From SMXQ01 sp033720855 (GTDB lineage: Bacteria > Pseudomonadota > Alphaproteobacteria > SMXQ01), in the NCBI GenBank assembly GCA_033720855.1, contig JAWWBR010000003.1, positions 4,644-68,643 on the forward strand: a stretch of DNA of 64,000 bases, in the 5' to 3' direction. The notes below the pieces were generated by a model. The model was given only the letters and a program-made list of their open reading frames with translations, ran no database searches and had not been told where the DNA came from. Shown here in pieces: positions 53,730 to 64,000 of the stretch. Position numbers and translations under genes: made by a program. Positions within the stretch are counted from its first letter, which is position 1; each line of letters starts with the position of its first letter.

Positions 53730-54424
53730 GGGGCGATGTCTCCATCCTTTGGCAGGGACGCGTCGTCGCCGGGCGCGTTTGCGTGTTCCCTTCGCGCGAT
53801 AACGGTCTCGCCGGCGGTGACGATGCGCCCAGCCGACACACAGGCATCGTAACCGTCGGGCAAATAGACGTCGACGCGGCTACCGAAGCGGATGATGCCG
53901 AATCTCTCCCCGCGGCGAACCGTCTGACCGGCATCGATCGTGCTGCGAATGCGGCGCGCGATCAGACCAGCGATCTGGACGACGGCCAAATCCTCGCCGG
54001 TGTCGAGCCGCATATGGATGGAAAGTCGTTCGTTATGCGCGCTTGCCTTGTCGAAAGACGCGTTAAAAAATCGCCCCGGCCGATAAAACGTATTGACGAC
54101 GGTCCCATCGGCAGGAATGCGGTTCACATGGACATTGAAGATGTTCATGAAAATGCTGATCCGCGTTCGCGGCGCGACCCCCATGCCCAGCTCCTCGGGC
54201 GGTGGGGTCATGGCAATAGGAAGAACCCGACCATCGGCCGGAGCAACGATCACCGCCGCCGCATCCGGAGGGACCCGATCGGGATCACGAAAGAACCAGA
54301 CACACCAGACGCTGATAACGGTTCCCGCCCCGCCCAGCGGCGGCCAAATCGCCCATAGCGCGGCTGTCGCCAGCAGGAAACTGGCAATGATGGGCCAACC
54401 TTGACGATGGATGGGTAGGCGCAT
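53726..54424 (-). CDS. psd: Phosphatidylserine decarboxylase (short, proenzyme type)
   Basis: Psd converts phosphatidylserine to phosphatidylethanolamine using a pyruvoyl group formed by self-cleavage. The protein has two N-terminal membrane helices, WFFRDPDRVPP, FMNIFNVHVNRIPADG and the processing site FGSR near residue 180, which replaces the LGST of the E. coli enzyme and marks the short PSD-A-like class. ATG 54424 (MRLPIHRQGWP) was used; GTG 54436 is also possible. It is translationally coupled to pssA. Confidence 0.92.
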   Translation of the reverse strand: MRLPIHRQGWPIIASFLLATAALWAIWPPLGGAGTVISVWCVWFFRDPDRVPPDAAAVIVAPADGRVLPIAMTPPPEELGMGVAPRTRISIFMNIFNVHVNRIPADGTVVNTFYRPGRFFNASFDKASAHNERLSIHMRLDTGEDLAVVQIAGLIARRIRSTIDAGQTVRRGERFGIIRFGSRVDVYLPDGYDACVSAGRIVTAGETVIARREHANAPGDDASLPKDGDIAP

Positions 54425-54594
54425 GTGAGCGATCACTATTCCTGCGTGTTCGGGGCGCGCGAGTGTAGCCTATCTCCACTCGCTTGCTAAGGGCGGCCTT
54501 GGCACTCGATGCCCTGACGGTATCCTGCGGCGACCGGTTTATCCCTTGGCCAAAGGCCGTTGTCTCTGAGGGCAAGACCGCGCAGACCCCCACA

Positions 54595-54608
54595 TTAACC
54601 GGTTTTAA
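54595..54608. promoter_or_regulatory. TTAA-N6-TTAA element before an unrecognised gene
   Basis: TTAACCGGTTTTAA contains two TTAA boxes six bases apart, 25 bases before the ATG at 54633. It resembles a CtrA site (consensus spacing seven) but is one base short, so the assignment is tentative. Confidence 0.25.
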
Positions 54609-54632
54609 ACGCGGCACTGATAGGTAACCGCG

Positions 54633-55184
54633 ATGGCTATCGAAGCATCGCATAGGTCTTGCCACGCGCCCCTGCAGACCATCAGCGCCTTCGCCCTGAC
54701 GGCGAGCAAGGGCGTCTGCACCGTCGATTTCGGGTCCCTACCCCAGTCTAACGATATCCTCAGCGATATCGGTGGGAATGGGTGCAAATTCCTGTTCTCT
54801 TATGGCGAATTGCCGGTTGCCGGAGAAATTTGTGCCGATGGTGCGCCCGAACTGCGTCTTCAGATTGACGCAGGGGCGATCCCTTACACCATCGAATCGC
54901 GGGATGGACGTGAACGTCTGCTTCATGTCAGCAAGGCGTTAAACGGCCTCAACAGCACGGCCTTCAGGGTCGAACCGGGTCAGTACATTCGCGTTCGTGC
55001 GAACGCGCCACTTGAACCTCCGGTGACCGCGGCGCAGCTGCTCGCTTCCATCGTCGGCCTATTGTTGGAGGTCCATCCCGTTCTGCAGTGCCTTGCAGAA
55101 TACCTTCCAGACCTCGCAGGGGTGATCCCGAATTGGCAATCGGCCAGCGAGACAGCACCGCAGGGTAACAGGCCGGGAGCCTGA
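54633..55184 (+). CDS. Unrecognised protein
   Basis: I do not recognise this 183-residue ORF. Its codon pattern, with mostly G or C in third positions through the first 120 codons, looks truly coding, and AGGTAA precedes the ATG. It contains several cysteines, no clear signal peptide or membrane helix, and a central QIDAGAIPYTIESRDGRERL region likely to be beta-strand. It is divergent from psd and convergent with the LysM gene. The TTAA-type element sits in its leader. Confidence 0.55.
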   Translation: MAIEASHRSCHAPLQTISAFALTASKGVCTVDFGSLPQSNDILSDIGGNGCKFLFSYGELPVAGEICADGAPELRLQIDAGAIPYTIESRDGRERLLHVSKALNGLNSTAFRVEPGQYIRVRANAPLEPPVTAAQLLASIVGLLLEVHPVLQCLAEYLPDLAGVIPNWQSASETAPQGNRPGA

Positions 55185-55227
55185 TTGCGGTCAGCGCCGA
55201 ACCGCGACGGCATAGAACTCAATCCGA

Positions 55228-56343
55228 CTAATTCAGAGATGTTTTCCGCGGTAGGGTAAAAATCTGGCCGGGATAGATCAGGTCGGGATCGCGGATCTGG
55301 TCCTTGTTTGCCTCATAAATGACCGTGTACTGCAACCCGCTGCCATAGGTCGAGCGCGCGATCCTCCACAGGCTGTTTCCCGGTTGGACCACCTTGATGC
55401 CTCCGGCTGGGAGGTCCTTTATGGAGGCGGCCCGGCTGAAGGGTATCTCGATCCGGCGTGCGACCCGCCCATGGGACTGCAATTCGTCCACCCGCAGCCT
55501 GTAGGTGCCCGGCGCCACGGGCTTTTCCGGGCGGAAGGACCAACGGCCGCGGGCGTCAGCCACGGCATCGCCAAGTGGCGTATTATCCAGATAGATGCGG
55601 ACCCGGGCGCCGGGACGGGCCGCGCCACCGACAACGATCCGTCCCTCACGATCATAGTCGATGCTATCGACGGACAGTGCCCCACCCTTATCGGCCGCGG
55701 AGGCCCCTTCGCCTGAGGTGCCCGGCTTCTGCAAAACGCGGCTTGCCATTGGGCCGCCGGTCTCACCTTCTTTGGGGCCCCTCGGCACCTTCAGCGCGAT
55801 CGCACCGGAGGGGCGAGTGACGGCACGCCCGGCCACATCGCGGCCGGGCTCAGGAACCACAAGCACGACGTCACCGGCAGACTCCAGGACCGAACCGTCG
55901 GGCAATTTCGCCCGCAGGCGCAATCGTCTCCCTCCCGGCGGCAACGGCTTGGCCGGCACCAGGACCCATTCGCCCCTCGCGTCGGCCGTCACTTCGCCGA
56001 CGACGGTAGCCCCATCCATCACCGTCACGCGCGACCCCGGCGCCGCGCGCCCCGCAATCACCGCGTTGCCGTCCGGCCCGATCCGGACAATGTCGAAACT
56101 TGGCAACCGCCCACGCCCCAAGGCGTCGGGCGGGGCAAGGCCATCGGGTGATGCCCGTTCGGGCGTTGGCAACCCGATAAAACCGCCCCTCGGGCCGTCG
56201 GGGCCACCGGCGGCGTTAACGGAGGGCGCTCCCGCTTCCGGCTGGCTCGACTCATCGTCATCCCAAGACGCGTAGAAGTTCAGCGCCAACGATGCAGCAA
56301 GCACCATGGCACCTACGACGGCGATAACGAGGGCCCGATTCAC
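55228..56343 (-). CDS. LysM-domain envelope protein
   Basis: This 371-residue protein has an N-terminal membrane anchor or signal (VIAVVGAMVLAASLALNFYA), two or more Ig-like repeats (GPDGNAVIAGRAAPGSRVTV and YDREGRIVVGGAARPGARVR are similar to each other) and a C-terminal LysM domain (VVQPGNSLWRIARSTYGSGL ending YPGQIFTLP). It probably binds peptidoglycan in the periplasm. Proline- and glycine-rich linkers separate the parts. The gene stands alone on the minus strand. Confidence 0.85.
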   Translation of the reverse strand: MNRALVIAVVGAMVLAASLALNFYASWDDDESSQPEAGAPSVNAAGGPDGPRGGFIGLPTPERASPDGLAPPDALGRGRLPSFDIVRIGPDGNAVIAGRAAPGSRVTVMDGATVVGEVTADARGEWVLVPAKPLPPGGRRLRLRAKLPDGSVLESAGDVVLVVPEPGRDVAGRAVTRPSGAIALKVPRGPKEGETGGPMASRVLQKPGTSGEGASAADKGGALSVDSIDYDREGRIVVGGAARPGARVRIYLDNTPLGDAVADARGRWSFRPEKPVAPGTYRLRVDELQSHGRVARRIEIPFSRAASIKDLPAGGIKVVQPGNSLWRIARSTYGSGLQYTVIYEANKDQIRDPDLIYPGQIFTLPRKTSLN

Positions 56344-56461
56344 GTCGGCCGTTTCCCTTTTTGCGCCCAGCCCCGCAAGAAAAACTCATGGCATGTCTTT
56401 TCGGGCCGGATGGATAACCTAGCTTTTCACCTTGCAGGGTGCAACGGTCGCGGCCTCCCGC

Positions 56462-57391
56462 TCACCTCGTGCCCGATGCCGCCTTCGGTTTGGCTGAGGG
56501 CTGGAACACGACCGGTTTCAAGGATTTCAGGTATTCGGCGATTGCCCGCCGATCGTCATCGGTAAGCTTGGAGGTCCCGTACTCGACCACGTCGGCCATG
56601 AGAGAGCCGAATTCATCGCCGTCCGGTAGCGACCCAGACTCGAGGGAATCCACGATTTCGTCAAAACTCCATCGGCCGATCCCGGTCTTCAAATCGGGCG
56701 TGATATTTGGCACCCGCTCCCCCTCGGGGCCATCGGCGTTGCCGCCAAGCCAAAGCTTGCGCCTTAAGCCCCCGAGCGCGGTGCGCGGCGTGTGGCATTC
56801 GCCGCAATGGGTCACGGCCTCGACCAGATAGGCGCCCCTGTTCCAACTTTGGGAACGCCCGGGCTCGGGCACGTAAGGCCCCTTGCTGAGATAAAGGACC
56901 TTCCACAGCCAAACGCCCCAGCGAATATTGAATGGAAAATTGAGCTCATGCCTGCGGCTTGGCCGCGCCACCGGCGGCACCGTCAGCATATGGGCCCAAA
57001 GATCCTTGAGATCGCGGTCGGTCATGAGGGTGAAGGACCCGTAGGGAAAGGACGGATAGTAATGGCGCCCGTCCGGGGAAACCCCCGCGCGCATGGCGCG
57101 GATGAAATCGCTTTCGCTCCAGGCGCCGATGCCGAACGTCTTATGTGGGCTGATATTGGGACCGTAGAACGTGCCGAAAGGCGATTTGATGGGCGCCCCG
57201 CCGCCCAGTAGCGGTCCCTTTTTGCGCCGGTCGGTATGACAATTTGCGCAGCCCGCGGCATCGAACAGGTATTTCCCGCGCTGGGCATCGCCTGCCTCGG
57301 CGCCACCGACCAACCCGGGCGGCAATATCGCAATGAACGAGACAGCGACAGCGGCAAAGATCCCTCGATAGAGAGAGGCGAACCGGATCAT
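56462..57391 (-). CDS. Diheme c-type cytochrome
   Basis: The protein of about 309 residues has a signal peptide (FAAVAVSFIAILPPGL) and two CxxCH haem sites, CANCH and CGECH, in a tandem class I cytochrome c layout. It resembles the cytochrome subunits of membrane-bound alcohol or sugar dehydrogenases, but no dehydrogenase is adjacent. Start ATG 57391. It lies downstream of the cytochrome c' gene, from which it is separated by a perfect terminator hairpin. Confidence 0.88.
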   Translation of the reverse strand: MIRFASLYRGIFAAVAVSFIAILPPGLVGGAEAGDAQRGKYLFDAAGCANCHTDRRKKGPLLGGGAPIKSPFGTFYGPNISPHKTFGIGAWSESDFIRAMRAGVSPDGRHYYPSFPYGSFTLMTDRDLKDLWAHMLTVPPVARPSRRHELNFPFNIRWGVWLWKVLYLSKGPYVPEPGRSQSWNRGAYLVEAVTHCGECHTPRTALGGLRRKLWLGGNADGPEGERVPNITPDLKTGIGRWSFDEIVDSLESGSLPDGDEFGSLMADVVEYGTSKLTDDDRRAIAEYLKSLKPVVFQPSAKPKAASGTR

Positions 57392-57425
57392 GGCCGGGCT
57401 ATTTCCATATTTGGGCAAATGAAAA

Positions 57426-57449
57426 GGCCGCCGAGTCCCCTCGGCGGCC
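57426..57449 (-). terminator. Intrinsic terminator after the cytochrome c' gene
   Basis: On the minus strand GGCCGCCGAG, loop GGGA, CTCGGCGGCC and then TTTTC make a ten-base perfect GC stem with a U-tract. It begins 15 bases after the cytochrome c' stop and ends 34 bases before the diheme cytochrome start. Confidence 0.85.
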
Positions 57450-57463
57450 CTTACCATCAAAAC

Positions 57464-57973
57464 TTATTTGGGTTTTGGCCCGCGGTACCGCTTGTGGCAG
57501 CCGCCGCAGCCCATCGCCTTCATCGCCGCGCTGACGCCTTTGGCGTCCCCGGCCTTGGCGGCCTTGGCGCCATCGGCCGCCGCCTTTTGCATCTTGGTCA
57601 GGCGCTTGTTGAAATCGGCTTCGTTCTGCCAGATAGCCGGCTTGGCGCGCCCCTTGACCATGTCGCTGCCCGACCCCTTGGGCCAGATGCCCGTAAGCTG
57701 CTTGGCAAGGGCTGCGATCTTCTCTGCCTGCGCGACCTCGGCGGGGCCTATGCTGCCGGCCTTGGCCTTCTTGCGAAGCCCCTTACGGGCGCCGCTGATC
57801 GCCTTCATCAGTTTCCGGCGCTTTTCGGAAATAGCCTGAGCATTAGTTTGGGCAATGGTCACTGCTTGCCCTTCGGCCTTGGTCGTATCCGCCTGACTTG
57901 CGCTTGCAAGCGCCAGGGTTCCGGCCAAGAGCGCCGCCAGGGCAAATGTCGGAACAAGGAATCGAACTTTCAT
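57464..57973 (-). CDS. Cytochrome c'
   Basis: Cytochromes c' are four-helix-bundle periplasmic haem proteins that bind NO and CO. The 169-residue protein has a signal peptide (ALAALLAGTLALASASQADT) and a C-terminal GCGGCHKRYRG with the CxxCH haem site, the usual place for this family. Residues 120-145 match the family's helical pattern. ATG 57973 has AGGAGG at ideal distance; longer frames upstream are not signal-like. Confidence 0.88.
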   Translation of the reverse strand: MKVRFLVPTFALAALLAGTLALASASQADTTKAEGQAVTIAQTNAQAISEKRRKLMKAISGARKGLRKKAKAGSIGPAEVAQAEKIAALAKQLTGIWPKGSGSDMVKGRAKPAIWQNEADFNKRLTKMQKAAADGAKAAKAGDAKGVSAAMKAMGCGGCHKRYRGPKPK

Positions 57974-58155
57974 GTATACCTCCTGATTATCGGGCCGGTG
58001 GCCGACCAACCCCTTGCGATCACACCACCGGCAGCATCTTAGGCACCCCCCTACATGAAAAATCCCTCTCCACCGGGCACGAAACACGGCGAGCCGGAAT
58101 CGACACGGGATACCGCAGACGCAATCAAGACGACAAATTGGGGCATGATCAAGGC

Positions 58156-58235
58156 AGCGTGAGGGAAGGTCGCGGTTTCCTAGCCGGCGATGGATGGTTA
58201 TAACCCCGACAGGTCGTGTAGGAGCGTGAGGGAAG
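58156..58235. repeat. 13-base direct repeat at the LOG gene start
   Basis: AGCGTGAGGGAAG occurs at 58156-58168 and again at 58223-58235, the second copy abutting the LOG ATG and supplying the GAGGG of its ribosome site. It may be a duplicated initiation region. Confidence 0.5.
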
Positions 58236-58820
58236 ATGACGGGTGTCAGGTCAGTTTGCGTTTACTGCGGCTCTTCCTTGGGCCATGACCACCGCTATCG
58301 CGAGACCGCCGGTGCGCTCGGACGGTTGATCGGCGAGGCCGGAATCGAACTGGTTTACGGTGGCGGCAACATCGGTCTCATGGGTGTCATCGCCGATGCC
58401 GTCATCGCCGCCGGGGGCCGCGTGACGGGCGTGATCCCGGACGACCTGAAGCGCGCCGAACTTGCCCATGAGGAGCTCCATGAACTGGTCGTCGTCGACT
58501 CCATGCACGCGCGCAAGAGGTCCATGTTCGAACGCGCGGACGCATTCATCGTTCTTCCCGGCGGGCCCGGCACCCTCGATGAAACCATTGAGATCATTAC
58601 GTGGCGCCAGTTGCGCCTGCATGACAAACCGATCGTGATCCTCGACGATGGCGACTATTGGCGGCCTCTGATCGCGCTCTTCGAGCACACCATCGCGCAC
58701 GGCTTCGCCCGCGACAGCTTTCGCGGCCTGTTCACCGTGGTTGGCGAGGTCGATGCGGTGCTGCCGACCCTGGCCGGTCTCGGTCCTTCCCATCGCAGGG
58801 CGAAGCCCGATCGACTCTAG
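58236..58820 (+). CDS. LOG-family nucleotide phosphoribohydrolase
   Basis: The 194-residue protein belongs to the LONELY GUY / TIGR00730 family, which releases free bases from nucleotide 5'-monophosphates. It has VCVYCGSSLGHD, LVYGGGNIGLMGVIADA, the PGGPGTLDET motif and MHARKRSMFERADAF. Plant and microbial members make cytokinins, but most bacterial ones have a general nucleotide role, and a hormone function here is not indicated. AGGAG and GAGGG precede ATG. Confidence 0.9.
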   Translation: MTGVRSVCVYCGSSLGHDHRYRETAGALGRLIGEAGIELVYGGGNIGLMGVIADAVIAAGGRVTGVIPDDLKRAELAHEELHELVVVDSMHARKRSMFERADAFIVLPGGPGTLDETIEIITWRQLRLHDKPIVILDDGDYWRPLIALFEHTIAHGFARDSFRGLFTVVGEVDAVLPTLAGLGPSHRRAKPDRL

Positions 58821-58955
58821 GCCGCGGAACGGTGCCCAGCCCGCTTGCGCTCCATCCCAAGTCTGATATGTTGCGCGCCGTAATTCTCGGGGACGGCCGC
58901 AATCGCCACCCGCGAAATTCAACCGAATCTCAGCAAGCGCGCGGGAGAGAGCCGA

Positions 58956-60170
58956 ATGGCCAAAATTAAGGTCAAGACCCCCATCGTCGAACTGGATGGC
59001 GACGAGATGACGAGGATCATCTGGCAGTTCATCAAGGACAAGTTGATCCTGCCTTATCTCGACATCGACCTGAAATACTACGACCTGAGCATCCAGAAGC
59101 GCGACGAAACCGACGACCAAATCACCATTGATGCGGCCAACGCGATTAAGGAATACGGCGTCGGCGTCAAATGCGCGACCATCACCCCCGACGAGGCCCG
59201 GGTGGAGGAATTCAACCTCAAGCAGATGTGGCGATCGCCCAACGGCACCATCCGCAACATCGTCGGCGGCACCATTTTCCGCGAACCCATCATTTGCGAG
59301 AACGTCCCCCGCCTGGTGCCGGGCTGGACCCAGCCGATCGTGGTCGGCCGTCATGCCTATGGCGACCAATACCGTGCAACCGACTTCCTGGTGCCGGGCA
59401 AGGGCAAGCTGACCCTCACCTTCGAGCCCGAGGACGGGTCCCAGGCGATCGAACGCGAGGTCTTCGATTTCCCCGGATCCGGCATCGCCATGAGCATGTA
59501 CAACCTCGACGATTCGATCCGGGGCTTCGCCGAAAGCTGCTTCAATTACGCCCTGCAGCGCGGCTATCCGCTCTACCTCTCGACCAAGAACACCATCCTC
59601 AAGGTCTATGACGGCCGCTTCAAGGACATCTTCGAGGAGGTCTACGAGAGCAGGTTCAAAGAGAAGTTCACGGAGGCCGGTCTCACCTACGAGCATCGGC
59701 TGATCGACGACCTGGTCGCCTGCGCCCTGAAATGGAGCGGCGGTTTCGTCTGGGCCTGCAAGAATTATGACGGCGACGTGCAATCGGACACCGTGGCCCA
59801 GGGCTATGGCTCGTTGGGTCTGATGACCAGCGTGCTGATGACGCCGGACGGAAAGACCGTCGAGTCCGAGGCCGCCCACGGCACCGTGACCCGGCATTAC
59901 CGCGAACATCAGAAGGGCAACCCGACGTCGACCAATCCCATCGCCTCGATCTTCGCCTGGACGCGGGGGCTCAAGTACCGCGGCCAGTTCGACGAGACCC
60001 CCGACGTCGTGGCCTTTGCAGAGGCCCTTGAAGAGGTCTGTGTGGAAACCGTGGAATCGGGCTTCATGACCAAGGACCTGGCGCTGCTGATCGGCCCCGA
60101 CCAGGCCTGGCTGAACACCCAGGAGTTCCTCGACAAGCTCGATGAGAACCTCCAGTCCAAGATGGACTGA
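58956..60170 (+). CDS. icd: NADP-dependent isocitrate dehydrogenase
   Basis: The 404-residue enzyme oxidises isocitrate to 2-oxoglutarate in the TCA cycle. It is of the eukaryote-like IDH class common in alphaproteobacteria: VELDGDEMTRIIWQFIKD at the N-terminus, the substrate segment WRSPNGTIRNIVGGTIFREP, and near the C-terminus ESEAAHGTVTRHYREHQKG with the NADP-binding region. Length fits. It has GGGAGAG upstream and a strong terminator at the 3' end. Confidence 0.95.
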   Translation: MAKIKVKTPIVELDGDEMTRIIWQFIKDKLILPYLDIDLKYYDLSIQKRDETDDQITIDAANAIKEYGVGVKCATITPDEARVEEFNLKQMWRSPNGTIRNIVGGTIFREPIICENVPRLVPGWTQPIVVGRHAYGDQYRATDFLVPGKGKLTLTFEPEDGSQAIEREVFDFPGSGIAMSMYNLDDSIRGFAESCFNYALQRGYPLYLSTKNTILKVYDGRFKDIFEEVYESRFKEKFTEAGLTYEHRLIDDLVACALKWSGGFVWACKNYDGDVQSDTVAQGYGSLGLMTSVLMTPDGKTVESEAAHGTVTRHYREHQKGNPTSTNPIASIFAWTRGLKYRGQFDETPDVVAFAEALEEVCVETVESGFMTKDLALLIGPDQAWLNTQEFLDKLDENLQSKMD

Positions 60171-60223
60171 CCGCCTGGGGCACCCATGGTCGCCTCGGGG
60201 GCGATCCGCGCCCATGGATAGGG

Positions 60224-60256
60224 AAAGGCCCGCGGCGACAGCGCGGGCCTTTGCAT
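60224..60256. terminator. Terminator between icd and alaS
   Basis: AAAGGCCCGC and GCGGGCCTTT (60243-60252) form a ten-base stem with a nine-base loop; TTT and a further T-rich stretch follow on the plus strand. The mirrored AAA on the minus side lets it serve alaS too. Confidence 0.7.
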
Positions 60257-60290
60257 TTTCGCAACCTCGCGTGAGGATCGGACGGAGAGT

Positions 60291-62945
<2,655 letters not shown>

Positions 62946-63054
62946 GACAAGTTGCGGCTCCGCCCTCCCGCGGGCTCCCGTGGCTTTGGCCCGACGCCAA
63001 GGTTCCTGCTTTTACAGCGCCCCCGCGCCCCTGTCCAGACGGCGGCATGGAGAA

Positions 63055-63079
63055 CCCCGCGGGCCGGTGGCCCGCGGGG
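63055..63079 (-). terminator. Hairpin after recA
   Basis: CCCCGCGGGCC, loop GGT and GGCCCGCGGGG form an 11-base perfect stem 45 bases after the recA stop. The U-tract is weak (TTCT on the minus strand), so it may be a pause or partial terminator before alaS. Confidence 0.5.
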
Positions 63080-63123
63080 CTGTCGGTTGCGATACCGGCG
63101 GCGGGCCGGCGCAAAGGGTCCGG

Positions 63124-64000
<877 letters not shown>

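Noticed and set aside
58251..60215. 654-codon open frame on the minus strand
   Set aside because: It is antisense to LOG and isocitrate dehydrogenase, both of which carry clear family motifs and ribosome sites.

Overview
The window is a gene-dense, GC-rich chromosomal segment with 61 protein genes (two cut by the window ends) and one tRNA. The gene content and order point to an alphaproteobacterium of Rhodospirillales type. The signs are pepA-holC divergent from lptFG-lptD-surA-pdxA-rsmA, the block fabD-fabG-acpP-fabF-mltG, rpsF-rpsR-DUF2232-rplI, dnaB-alr-mlaEF-radA-cvpA-purF, guaB-guaA, a cox operon with two subunit III genes, and recA beside alaS. There is no rRNA, integrase, transposase, CRISPR array or prophage in it; nearly everything is core housekeeping DNA.

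Layout. 1-9.8 kb: outer-membrane biogenesis (LptF/G/D, SurA) with PdxA and RsmA, and PepA/HolC on the other strand. 9.8-16.9 kb: fatty acid synthesis and MltG on the minus strand, with an oppositely oriented SDR gene separating them from yicC-gmk. 17-29.5 kb: a long plus-strand run of ribosomal proteins, CFA synthase, replicative helicase, alanine racemase, Mla permease/ATPase, RadA, CvpA, PurF and an SDR. 29.5-39 kb: mostly minus strand: Der, BamB, a YfgM-like protein, a small parvulin, GuaA/GuaB, RlmE and a Ppx/GppA phosphatase, with a host-attachment-family gene on the plus strand. 39.1-43.7 kb: tRNA-Gln(CUG), a bidirectional terminator, and a minus-strand aa3-type cytochrome oxidase operon. 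43.7-53 kb: the least ordinary part: a 703-base intergenic region, a DUF2189 membrane protein, a three-gene operon (haem-oxygenase-like diiron protein, SDR, M29/NicX-like protein), an AAA+ ATPase with a MshEN N-terminal domain, a tandem RidA-like protein, an MscS channel and a 4,5-dihydroxyphthalate-decarboxylase-like protein. 52.8-64 kb: PssA/Psd, an unrecognised ORF, a LysM protein, two c-type cytochromes, LOG, NADP-isocitrate dehydrogenase, AlaS and the C-terminal part of RecA.

How the parts work together. The core genes form familiar co-transcribed sets (4-base ATGA or GTGA overlaps at lptF/lptG, surA/pdxA, alr/mlaE, mlaE/mlaF, purF/SDR, coxA/coxC and psd/pssA). The most likely place for undescribed biology is 45.2-52.8 kb. 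The enzyme types there (diiron oxygenase-like, SDR, M29/NicX-like, RidA, decarboxylase-like) suggest breakdown of a nitrogenous or aromatic compound, but the substrate cannot be read from sequence. The MshEN-AAA+ ATPase is a candidate nucleotide-second-messenger-responsive machine.
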